Shown piece by piece: positions 14,576-21,718 of a DNA stretch of 25,883 nt. The stretch spans positions 1 through 25,883 of the forward strand of contig CABUTH010000005.1 of the NCBI GenBank assembly GCA_902494465.1, written 5' to 3'. A program made the translations under genes and the position numbers. The first letter of the stretch is position 1; each line of letters opens with the position of its first letter. Source of the DNA: an uncultured Collinsella sp. (GTDB lineage: Bacteria; Actinomycetota; Coriobacteriia; Coriobacteriales; Coriobacteriaceae). The notes under the pieces were generated by a model. It searched no databases. It saw only the letters and a program-made list of their open reading frames with translations, and was not told where the DNA came from.

Positions 14576-15397
14576 ATGCTCAACGACCTCTACCATATGC
14601 TTGATCCCGTTGCCATCTCGGCGGGGCCCATCACCATCTACTGGTACGGCTTGGCCTATGTGGTCGGAGCTCTGCTCACGGCGGTCGTCATGTACCGCAC
14701 GCAGCGCCGTTGGGGTTTTGACATTACGGTCGACGACCTGACGAGTGTCGTGGTCGGCGTGGTCTTTGGCCTCATTATCGGTGCGCGCCTGTTCTACGTC
14801 GTCTTTTACGGTGATGGCTACTACTGGGCGCACCCGCTCGAGATCTTTGCCACCAACGAGGGCGGCATGAGCTTCCATGGTGGCTTGGTGGGCGGCATTA
14901 TCGGCGGCATCATCGTGTGCCGCATGTATAAGCTCGATGCCTGGACTTTGGCAGATCTTGCCGTTATCGGTGCTCCGCTGGCCTTATGTCTGGGACGCTG
15001 CGCCAACTTTGTCAACGGCGAGCTGTGGGGCAAGCCGACCGATCTGCCCTGGGGCGTGATCTTTGGCGGCACCGCGGGTGATATGCCGCGCCATCCCTCC
15101 CAGCTCTACGAGGCATTCCTCGAGGGTATTGTGCTCTTTTGCATTCTGCAGGTGCTCAGCCGCAAAAAGCCGCTGCTGCCCCAGGGTACGTTTATGGGCG
15201 TGTTCGTGATGGGGTACGGCATCGTCCGCTTTCTCGTTGAGTTCGTGCGCGTGCCCGATGCCCAGCTGGGTTATCTGCTGGGCGGCGTCATCACCATGGG
15301 TCAGCTGCTGAGCCTGCCGCTCGTAATCGCGGGCCTGGCGCTCATCATCTTTGCTCGTCGCCGCAACCAACCCCAGCGCATCTACCTCGACGCCTAA
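14576..15397 (+). CDS. lgt: Prolipoprotein diacylglyceryl transferase
   Basis: 273 residues from ATG 14576, with GGAGG (14565-14569) 6 bases upstream; a longer in-frame start at 14516 falls in the upstream hairpin. Seven membrane helices. Motifs: HGG at 101 (His103 of the E. coli enzyme), GRCANFVNGELWG (140-152, the Lgt signature GRxxNFxNGExxG), RHPSQLYE (172-179) and RFLVEFVRVPDAQLG (219-232; the arginine equivalent to Arg239). It moves diacylglycerol from phosphatidylglycerol to the lipobox cysteine of prolipoproteins in the plasma membrane. The stop is followed at once by hairpin repeat c. Confidence 0.96.
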   Translation: MLNDLYHMLDPVAISAGPITIYWYGLAYVVGALLTAVVMYRTQRRWGFDITVDDLTSVVVGVVFGLIIGARLFYVVFYGDGYYWAHPLEIFATNEGGMSFHGGLVGGIIGGIIVCRMYKLDAWTLADLAVIGAPLALCLGRCANFVNGELWGKPTDLPWGVIFGGTAGDMPRHPSQLYEAFLEGIVLFCILQVLSRKKPLLPQGTFMGVFVMGYGIVRFLVEFVRVPDAQLGYLLGGVITMGQLLSLPLVIAGLALIIFARRRNQPQRIYLDA

Positions 15398-15398
15398 T

Positions 15399-15429
15399 CA
15401 CCACAAAGGGGACAGGCGCCTTTGTGGTG
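15399..15429. repeat. Hairpin repeat (copy c)
   Basis: CACCACAAAGG (15399-15409) pairs perfectly with CCTTTGTGGTG (15419-15429) around GGACAGGCG. It begins two bases after the lgt stop. Core AAAGGGGACAGG is shared with copy e, while the outer arms are different but still fully complementary. Confidence 0.8.
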
Positions 15430-15434
15430 GTTTG

Positions 15435-15471
15435 CTGGGCAACGATGACAGAACAGTAACGTTTCCCCAGA
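15435..15471. repeat. Imperfect hairpin between repeats c and d
   Basis: CTGGG-c-AACG (from 15435) can pair with CGTT-tc-CCCAG (to 15471) around a 15-base loop containing GACAG. It may be a decayed or related repeat element. The stem has an internal mismatch. Confidence 0.35.
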
Positions 15472-15473
15472 TA

Positions 15474-15512
15474 AAACCTGCCAAAATAAACCTGTCCCTT
15501 TTTGGCAGGTTT
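15474..15512. repeat. Hairpin repeat (copy d), in the leader of the DUF6020-like gene
   Basis: AAACCTGCCAAAA (15474-15486) and TTTTGGCAGGTTT (15500-15512) form a perfect 13-bp stem. The loop on the minus strand reads AGGGACAGGTTTA. It ends four bases before the weak ribosome site of the next gene. Copy f (20338-20380) is a diverged match that extends past the stem. Confidence 0.8.
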
Positions 15513-15532
15513 CTAGAAAGGCTCTTTGGACT

Positions 15533-17716
15533 GTGAAGGATTCCGACCTCTCCACAACGGCTGCGCGCGATGCCGCTCGCATCGTCTGGTTTAAGCGCTA
15601 CCCCGCCAAGCAGACACTCATCGCTTTTTTGCTTGCGCTGTTGGCGACCACGGCGTTTTCCATCGATCCCGCCCCGGTGTCGAGCAACGCAGTCTTGGCG
15701 ATTGACCCCAAAGCCTCGGGCATGCTGTACGTGTGCTACGAGGTACTCCTCTCGTTTGCCGGCCATACCGACGCGGTCATGCTGCTTGCGCTTGCCTGCC
15801 TCCTCACGCTGCCATTTCGCTACGTGTTCTTTGGCCGCGGCGACGCTTGGCGTCCCTCGGTGATCCTTCCGTCGCTGTTCTTTGCCGTCTGCATGGTGTT
15901 TGGCCGCAGCTACGACCTCACCGATTCGGCCGAGATCGTGCTCGGCGACAAGGCCCGCATCATCTGCGCCTGGATAGGCGGTGCGGGCTGGATGCTCTTG
16001 GCGGTCGTTGCCTTCTACCTCGCCTTTGAGTGTCTAGATTGGCTGAGCTCTCGGCGCATTCCGTTTTCCGAAGCGCACTTTGGCCGCGTATGGCGTGTGG
16101 CTCACGCCGTGCTCTCGGTCCATCCCTTTGCCGGGCCCTTCCTGGTGCTTATGATCGCCTGGGCGCCCACGCTCATCGCTTCGCTGCCTGGCCTTTTTAT
16201 GGGAGATACGGGCGCGCAGATTCGCCAGTGGTTCAACTATCCCAACGGCACGAGTGACTACCTGCGTCTGCTCAATCCCAATGTGTTGCTCAACGGACAT
16301 CATCCCGTGGTGCACACGGCTATCATCGGTTCGTGCGTCCAGCTGGGGCTTTCACTGTTCAACAGCGCCAACGCGGGTCTTGCCATCTACACCTGCGCTC
16401 AGTTTGTCATTACGGCCGCCTGCATGGCCTATTCCATCTCGTCGCTGCGCAAGCTGGGCGTGAGCCTGCCGGTCCGCGGCATGATCTTGCTGTTCTTTGT
16501 GTTTATGCCCATGTTCTCCAACTACGCGGCCCTGCTTACCAAAGATGTGCTGTTTGCCGACGCGTTTTTAGTGCTGTTGGTGCAGACCGTGAAGCTCGTG
16601 GCCTGCGGCCTGCCCCGTCGCGATGCCAATGCCGAGCGTGCGGGCGAACAGAGGCCCGTGCTCTTTGCGCGCCATGATTGGCTGCTGCTCGCTCTGGGCG
16701 CCATGGGTTCCACGTTTCTGCGCAACGGCGGCCTGGTGTTTCCCCTGGCGGCATGCGTAATCGCGGCGGCGTTTTGCGCATGGGACGCGCATGTGGCTCA
16801 TCGTGCAGCCAAGCAGGCCGGTGCTGCGCCTTCGGGCGCCACCCCGCGTTTCCGCTGGGTGGGAGTTCTTGCGGTGCTTGCACTCTGCCTTGCCTCTAAT
16901 ATGTACTTCACCAAGGTCTTTATGCCGGCGCACGACATCACGCCTGGTTCCAAGCGCGAAATCCTCTCGATTCCGTTCCAGCAGACGGCTCGTTTCGTCC
17001 AAAAGCACGACGGCCTCAACTCGGGCGTCAACCCTACGGTTAAGGAGGACGGCACCATCGTGGAGGCTCCTTGCGACGGCTTGGTGACCGACGAAGAGCG
17101 TGCCGTGATCGACCGCGTGCTCAAGTACGAGAACTTGGGCCGCCGTTACAACCCGGATAAGTCGGACGCCGTCAAAAATTGCTTTAACGAGTATGCCTCG
17201 CAGGAGGACATCAAGGCCTATTTTGAGGTGTGGGCCCAGATGTTCAAAAAGGATCCCGAGTGCTATATTTCGGCGCTCATCAATAACTACTACGGCTACT
17301 TTTATCCGAGTGCCCGCGATGCGTGGGTCTACAGCACGGCGCGCAGTGCCGAGATCATGGCGAAGCCCGATAACCTCAAGTACTTCGACTTCCATCCGGT
17401 CGATAGCAAGGTTGTGCGCTGGTGCGACCACCTGATCAACCTGTATCGCGTGGCAGTACAACGCATCCCGTTTATCTCGCTCACCATGAGCTCGGCCACC
17501 TATGTGTGGATCATGATCGCCGTGGTGGTCTATCTGCTACGTCGCCATTCGTGGCGCGGGCTGGCCATTTGGGTGCCGCTGCTGGGCGTGCTCGCCGTGT
17601 GCCTGATTGGTCCCTGCAACGGCTCGACCTACATGCGCTACCTGTATCCGGTCATCGCCTGCATGCCCTTTGCCATCGGCGCCACCATCACCCGTAGCGA
17701 TCTCCTCTGGTCCTAA
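15533..17716 (+). CDS. DUF6020-like large multi-pass membrane protein
   Basis: 727 residues, GTG start with a weak AAAGG 11 bases upstream; no better start is visible. About 12 membrane helices: residues ~28-45, 60-125, 140-185, 200-230, 255-380, 385-420, 440-460 and four near the end (~645-720). After the fourth helical block comes LPGLFMGDTGAQIRQWFNYP, then LLNGHHPVVHTAIIG: an acidic residue in the first outer loop and a His-rich HHP segment. This is the pattern of DUF6020/GT-C-like proteins that use lipid-linked sugars. A ~180-residue hydrophilic domain (~465-640) is predicted outside. It probably acts in cell-envelope glycan assembly; no substrate can be given. Hairpin repeats flank it on both sides. 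Confidence 0.75.
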   Translation: MKDSDLSTTAARDAARIVWFKRYPAKQTLIAFLLALLATTAFSIDPAPVSSNAVLAIDPKASGMLYVCYEVLLSFAGHTDAVMLLALACLLTLPFRYVFFGRGDAWRPSVILPSLFFAVCMVFGRSYDLTDSAEIVLGDKARIICAWIGGAGWMLLAVVAFYLAFECLDWLSSRRIPFSEAHFGRVWRVAHAVLSVHPFAGPFLVLMIAWAPTLIASLPGLFMGDTGAQIRQWFNYPNGTSDYLRLLNPNVLLNGHHPVVHTAIIGSCVQLGLSLFNSANAGLAIYTCAQFVITAACMAYSISSLRKLGVSLPVRGMILLFFVFMPMFSNYAALLTKDVLFADAFLVLLVQTVKLVACGLPRRDANAERAGEQRPVLFARHDWLLLALGAMGSTFLRNGGLVFPLAACVIAAAFCAWDAHVAHRAAKQAGAAPSGATPRFRWVGVLAVLALCLASNMYFTKVFMPAHDITPGSKREILSIPFQQTARFVQKHDGLNSGVNPTVKEDGTIVEAPCDGLVTDEERAVIDRVLKYENLGRRYNPDKSDAVKNCFNEYASQEDIKAYFEVWAQMFKKDPECYISALINNYYGYFYPSARDAWVYSTARSAEIMAKPDNLKYFDFHPVDSKVVRWCDHLINLYRVAVQRIPFISLTMSSATYVWIMIAVVVYLLRRHSWRGLAIWVPLLGVLAVCLIGPCNGSTYMRYLYPVIACMPFAIGATITRSDLLWS

Positions 17717-17717
17717 T

Positions 17718-17750
17718 TTGGTGCAAAGGGGACAGGTTACTTTGCACTAA
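17718..17750. repeat. Hairpin repeat (copy e)
   Basis: TTGGTGCAAAG (17718-17728) pairs with CTTTGCACTAA (17740-17750), with one G-U pair, around GGGACAGGTTA. It starts two bases after the stop of the DUF6020-like gene. The arms differ from copies b, c and d. Confidence 0.8.
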
Positions 17751-17784
17751 GGGGCTGCATCATCACGACGCCTTCATTTTGGGG

Positions 17785-17813
17785 TTTATCTCGCAGGCCA
17801 GTAGGTATATCAT
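17785..17813 (+). promoter_or_regulatory. Weak promoter candidate for the YebC-family gene
   Basis: TATCAT (17808-17813) is a fair -10; TTTATC (17785-17790) at 17 bases is a poor -35. It would give a leader of about 60 bases. Confidence 0.3.
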
Positions 17814-17881
17814 AACGACGTTTGTTTATATTGCCCGAGCATCTGCGCTGGGCTTTAGGTCGAAACCGATAGGAGACACGT

Positions 17882-18688
17882 ATGTCCGGACACTCTAAGT
17901 GGGCCACAACCAAGCATCGTAAGGGCGCGCAGGACGCCAAGCGTTCCGCCCTCTTCTCCAAGCTGAGCCGCAACATCACCGTTGCTGCCCGTCTCGGCGG
18001 CGACCCGCTGCCCGAGAACAACGCCAGCCTCGCTGCTGCTGTTGCCAAGGCCAAGGCTCAGTCCATGCCTAAGGACAAGATCAAGTCCGCTATCGACAAG
18101 GCCTTCGGTTCGGGTGCCGACGCCGCCGTCTACGAGAACATCGTGTACGAGGGCTACGGTCCCGCCGGTGTCGCCGTCTACGTTGACTGCCTGACCGACA
18201 ACCGCAACCGCACCGCCGCTGATGTCCGTTCCGCCTTCTCCCACGCTGGTGGCAACCTGGGCACCTCGGGCTCCGTCGCCTTCCAGTTTGAGCGCAAGGG
18301 CCAGATCGTCGTCGCCAAGGAGATCCTGGACGAGAACGCCAAGAAGGAGACCATGATCGCCAACGGTCCTGCCGGTGACGAGGATGAGTTCATGATGGCC
18401 ATCGCCGAGGCCGGTGGCGAGGACTACGAGGACGCCGGCGAGGAGTGGATTGTCTGGACCGCTGCTAACGACGTCATGGCTGTCTCCAAGGCGCTCGAGG
18501 AGCAGGGCGTCCAGGTCAAGGGCTCCGAGACCACCATGGTCCCGACCACCCCGACCGAGGTCTCCGGTACCGACGCCAAGAAGGTCCAGCGCCTCATCGA
18601 CCGTCTTGAGGACCTCGACGACGTCCAGGATGTTTACAGCACCATGGACATGACCGACGAGGTCATCGCTGCCCTCGAGGAGGAGTAG
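17882..18688 (+). CDS. YebC/PmpR-family transcriptional or translational regulator
   Basis: 268 residues, ATG after ATAGGAG. The N-terminus MSGHSKWATTKHRKGAQDAK is the family hallmark (MAGHSKWANIKHRK in most). LPENNASLAAAVAKAKAQ, YEGYGPAGVAVYVDCLTDN, RNRTAADVRSAF and GNLGTSGSVAFQFERKG follow in the usual order. It is slightly longer than the usual ~245 residues, with an acidic stretch near 160-185. YebC proteins bind DNA in some bacteria; newer work links them to relief of ribosome stalling at proline runs. The usual ruvC neighbour is absent here. A terminator follows at 18758. Confidence 0.95.
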   Translation: MSGHSKWATTKHRKGAQDAKRSALFSKLSRNITVAARLGGDPLPENNASLAAAVAKAKAQSMPKDKIKSAIDKAFGSGADAAVYENIVYEGYGPAGVAVYVDCLTDNRNRTAADVRSAFSHAGGNLGTSGSVAFQFERKGQIVVAKEILDENAKKETMIANGPAGDEDEFMMAIAEAGGEDYEDAGEEWIVWTAANDVMAVSKALEEQGVQVKGSETTMVPTTPTEVSGTDAKKVQRLIDRLEDLDDVQDVYSTMDMTDEVIAALEEE

Positions 18689-18757
18689 CGCCCACACGGG
18701 TTAAGCCGTGCATATCTGGGCATAATGAAGCGAGCATGCAAGCCTCGTGGAATAGAT

Positions 18758-18799
18758 GAGCCGGATCCGCGTGCGTATGGCGCCGGACCCGGCTCTTTT
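18758..18799 (+). terminator. Terminator after the YebC-family gene
   Basis: GAGCCGG (18758-18764) pairs with CCGGCTC (18789-18795), continued by an inner TCCG/CGGA stem, then TTTTATAA. Confidence 0.7.
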
Positions 18800-18853
18800 A
18801 TAACGATGCGAATCGTTTTGCATTCTGTGGACCGAAACCTGAAGGGAGCGCGC

Positions 18854-19399
18854 GTGCGCGTACTCAAACGAGCCCTAGCGATCGTGTATCTTGCCGCCGC
18901 CATCGTGGCGCTGGGTACGCTTATCTGCCAGTTCTGGGGACCGTATACGTATCGCTTTATGCTGCTGCTGCGTGACGCCATGCCTCGCGTCGTCGTTACG
19001 GCGTGTGCCGCTATCGTGGCACTTGGCGTGCTCATCGGTTTTTTCCGCCTGATGTTCGCGCGTCGCGAGCCGTCCTGCGTGCATCCGGCGGGGGAGCGCA
19101 ATATCGAGGTCACGCTCGCAGCGCTTTCCTCGTGCGCCCGTGCCGCGGCAGAGTGCGATGATCGCGTGATGGTTGAGCATATCGAGGCACGCGTTCAAGG
19201 CTCCGACGAGTCGCGCGTTCGTTTTAAGGTCGAGGCCATCGCGCTCGATGACAAGGACGTTGCCGCTCTTGCCACCTCGATGCAGCAGCGCATCGAGAAG
19301 GCCTGCGACACCATGCTCGGCACGCCGGGCACGACCGCGCGCGTCCGTTTTTTGCCGTCCAAGACTACCGTCCAGCCCGTGGAGGTTTCCGGTGAGTGA
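18854..19399 (+). CDS. amaP: Alkaline shock response membrane anchor protein AmaP
   Basis: 181 residues from GTG 18854, with AAGGGAG about 5 bases upstream. The frame is open further up (18725) but that stretch contains the preceding terminator. Two membrane helices (about 5-25 and 44-65) form the hairpin anchor, followed by a cytoplasmic Asp23-like domain (~80-181). In Staphylococcus AmaP tethers Asp23 to the membrane. The next gene overlaps by 8 bases and encodes a DUF2273 protein, and asp23 follows, which is the standard operon and settles the assignment despite weak sequence identity. Confidence 0.8.
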   Translation: MRVLKRALAIVYLAAAIVALGTLICQFWGPYTYRFMLLLRDAMPRVVVTACAAIVALGVLIGFFRLMFARREPSCVHPAGERNIEVTLAALSSCARAAAECDDRVMVEHIEARVQGSDESRVRFKVEAIALDDKDVAALATSMQQRIEKACDTMLGTPGTTARVRFLPSKTTVQPVEVSGE

Positions 19400-19769
19400 T
19401 ACCAATCAAGACAAGACCGCCCGCACGCCGCGCCTGACGATCGACCAGAACGCTACGCCGGCAGGCGAGTCCGCCGACACCAAGCCCGAGGCCGGCGAGC
19501 AGCACGACAGCGCCGCCAACGACTTTGACGAGGCCATGGGTCTCATCAAAGGTACGGGCGCTGCTATCTGGAGCTACGCCGTGCGCCACCCCAATACTAC
19601 GCTCGGCGCCTTGGCAGGCTTTATCCTCGCCGTGCTGGTACTTACGTTGGGTCTGTGGGACACGCTCGTCATCGCATTCTTTGTGCTGATCGGCGCCGTG
19701 ATCGGCCAGATTCGCGACGGCGAGAACGGTATCGTCAACTTCTTCGGCCGTCTGTTTAGCGGCCGCTAA
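19392..19769 (+). CDS. DUF2273 small membrane protein with extended N-terminus
   Basis: 125 residues from GTG 19392, with GGAGG (19381-19385) 6 bases upstream, overlapping the end of amaP by 8 bases and so probably translationally coupled. Residues 1-55 are polar, rich in Thr, Asp, Glu and Ala. Then come two close membrane helices (~66-108; NTTLGALAGFILAVLVLTLG and TLVIAFFVLIGAVIGQI) and a basic end NFFGRLFSGR, the DUF2273 pattern. Usual family members are only ~60-70 residues, so the N-terminal tail is extra. It belongs to the AmaP-Asp23 envelope stress complex. Confidence 0.85.
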   Translation: MSDTNQDKTARTPRLTIDQNATPAGESADTKPEAGEQHDSAANDFDEAMGLIKGTGAAIWSYAVRHPNTTLGALAGFILAVLVLTLGLWDTLVIAFFVLIGAVIGQIRDGENGIVNFFGRLFSGR

Positions 19770-19813
19770 TATGAATTCGACTGTCGCATCTGCGGCAGGC
19801 ATAAGGAGGAACC

Positions 19814-20338
19814 ATGGCTTTTAACACGAAGGTCGATGTGGCCGATACCGAGCTCGAGGCGAATGAGGCCGTCGCGGATGCCGGGGACGTGACGCTCGAG
19901 GACGAGGCACTCGTCGAGGCCGAGTCCGATACGGACGAGGACAACGAGGAGATGGACGAGGAGGCGGACGAGTCCGAGGACTCGCTGACCTATTCCAACG
20001 GCGTGATCGAGAAGATCGTCGCCATGGCCACCCGCGAGGTGCCGCACGTCCTGGGCATGAAGGGCAACCTCATGCACTTTGTGCAGGAGCAGTTTGGTGC
20101 CGAGAACCTGACCAAGGGCGTGACGGTCGAGGTCACCGATGACAACCGCGTGGTCGTCAACATCTCGGTCATCATCGAGTACGGCGCCTATGCGCCTGCG
20201 ATCTTTGACGACGTTAAGGCGCGCGTCACCGAGCGTCTGGCCGCGATGACCGGCCTTGAGGTGGCAGGCGTCAACCTGCGCATCGAGGATGTCATCACCC
20301 CCGAGGAGTACGAGCACCGCACCAGCCAGCACGAGTAA
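19814..20338 (+). CDS. Asp23/Gls24 family envelope stress response protein
   Basis: 174 residues, ATG after TAAGGAGG. Residues 1-57 are very acidic (Glu/Asp blocks, ESDTDEDNEEMDEEADE). The Asp23 domain follows: YSNGVIEKIVAMATREVPHV at ~60, KGVTVEVTDDNRVVVNISVI in the middle and VNLRIEDVITPEEYE at the end. Asp23 forms a membrane-linked layer and responds to cell-envelope or alkaline stress. It is the third gene of the amaP operon. The acidic N-terminal tail is longer than in typical Asp23. Confidence 0.93.
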   Translation: MAFNTKVDVADTELEANEAVADAGDVTLEDEALVEAESDTDEDNEEMDEEADESEDSLTYSNGVIEKIVAMATREVPHVLGMKGNLMHFVQEQFGAENLTKGVTVEVTDDNRVVVNISVIIEYGAYAPAIFDDVKARVTERLAAMTGLEVAGVNLRIEDVITPEEYEHRTSQHE

Positions 20339-20380
20339 CCTACCAAATAGGGACAGGTTTGTTTCGATGGGTTTTACCTG
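20338..20380. repeat. Diverged hairpin repeat (copy f)
   Basis: AACCTACCAAATAGGGACAG and the sequence after it align base for base with the reverse complement of copy d, including GGTTTTA-CTG beyond the stem. The arms are still partly complementary, with two or three mismatches. It follows the asp23 stop. Confidence 0.6.
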
Positions 20381-20390
20381 CGAAAACGCT

Positions 20391-20432
20391 AAACGGTCGA
20401 CCGCGCAAGCAAAAGTGCGGTCGACCGTTTTC
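20391..20432 (+). terminator. Strong terminator of the amaP-asp23 operon
   Basis: AAACGGTCGACCGC (20391-20404) pairs perfectly over 14 bp with GCGGTCGACCGTTT (20417-20430), ending in a TTTT run. Confidence 0.92.
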
Positions 20433-20545
20433 TATATGCCCCCGATGCAGGCATACCGCTCGTCTAACTAAGGGTTGCAATCTTCGCGTTCCGCGTTACC
20501 CTAATGGGCGCATTGTTTCCAAATTGTTAACGAGGGGTTGCCGTA

Positions 20546-21568
20546 ATGGCCGACGAACACGAGACCGAAAGCAAGGCATGGGCGATTGAAGCCGCTGCGG
20601 CAGAGGCGGCGTCGCGTGCCGCCGAGGAGATGCATCGTCCTCCGGTGGTGCCGATGGAGCGCGTTGTCGGTCGCGAGGATATCGAACGTGGCGAGCGCGC
20701 CGGCCGCAAGCGCAGCCAGGAGCCAGGCTTTCCGCGCTTTTTTGCCGAGCTCAATCTGGGCCTGGTCCTCACGGCGTTCGCCATCGTGGCCTTTAAAACC
20801 CCCAATCACTTTGCCTTCGGCGGCACCTCGGGCGTGTCGGTCATTCTTTCCACGCTGTTCCCGACTCTGCCCGTCGGCGTCTTTATGTGGATTATCAACG
20901 CGGTCCTGGTCATCCTGGGTTTTATCTTTTTGGAGCGCAAGGCAATCCTTTGGAGCGTCTTTGCCTCGTTTGCGCTTTCGGCCTACGTCTCGCTGTTTGA
21001 GCTCTTCATTCCGACGGATGTTTCGATGACGGGCGATATGTGGCTCGACCTGTGTTTTGCCGTCATCTTGCCGGCGCTGGGCAGTGCCATTGTCTTTGAC
21101 ATTGGCGCTTCCACGGGTGGTACCGACATTCTTGCCATGATCCTCAAGCGCCGCACGACGCTCGAGATCGGCCGTGCACTGTTGCTGGTCGATATCGGCA
21201 TCGTGACCATCGCGGCTTTCCTGTATGGCCCGCGCGTCGGCCTGTACTGCGTGCTCGGTCTGTTTGCCAAGACGCTCGTGGTCGACAAGGCTATCGAGAG
21301 CATTCACCTTCGTAAGGTCTGCACGATCATTTGCTCCGAGCCCCTTAAGGTCGAGGAGTTTATCGTCAAGCATCTCAACCGCACGGCAACGATCAGCCGT
21401 GGCTACGGTGCCTTCTCGGGCAAGTGCGTCACGGTGATTATGAGCGTGCTGAGCCGTCGCGAGGCAGTACAACTGCGCCGCTATACCCGCGAGATTGACC
21501 CTGGCGCCTTCATCACCATCGTCGATAGCTCCGAAATCGTCGGCAAGGGCTTCCGCGGCACGAACTAG
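20546..21568 (+). CDS. YitT family membrane protein (DUF161/DUF2179)
   Basis: 340 residues, ATG with GAGGGG 8 bases upstream. Residues 1-70 are a charged, Ala/Glu/Arg-rich tail not usual for the family. Five to six membrane helices follow (~72-250) with NHFAFGGTSGVSVIL and FDIGASTGGTDILAMIL, the two DUF161 glycine-rich repeats. The C-terminal DUF2179 domain (~255-335) has RKVCTIICSEPLKVEEFIVK and ends near ITIVDSSEIVGKGF. The function of YitT proteins is not settled. Confidence 0.9.
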   Translation: MADEHETESKAWAIEAAAAEAASRAAEEMHRPPVVPMERVVGREDIERGERAGRKRSQEPGFPRFFAELNLGLVLTAFAIVAFKTPNHFAFGGTSGVSVILSTLFPTLPVGVFMWIINAVLVILGFIFLERKAILWSVFASFALSAYVSLFELFIPTDVSMTGDMWLDLCFAVILPALGSAIVFDIGASTGGTDILAMILKRRTTLEIGRALLLVDIGIVTIAAFLYGPRVGLYCVLGLFAKTLVVDKAIESIHLRKVCTIICSEPLKVEEFIVKHLNRTATISRGYGAFSGKCVTVIMSVLSRREAVQLRRYTREIDPGAFITIVDSSEIVGKGFRGTN

Positions 21569-21718
21569 CCCGGGCGTACCCTTCGAATCATTGAATAAAG
21601 CCACCTGCGTTGCAAATCGGTCATCTTGGGGTATTTGTCCCCACATTGGGCGATAATGATGCCAAAGACATCGTTTGCGATCCAGGTGATTCGCTCTAGA
21701 TACGAAGGGATGATTTCG

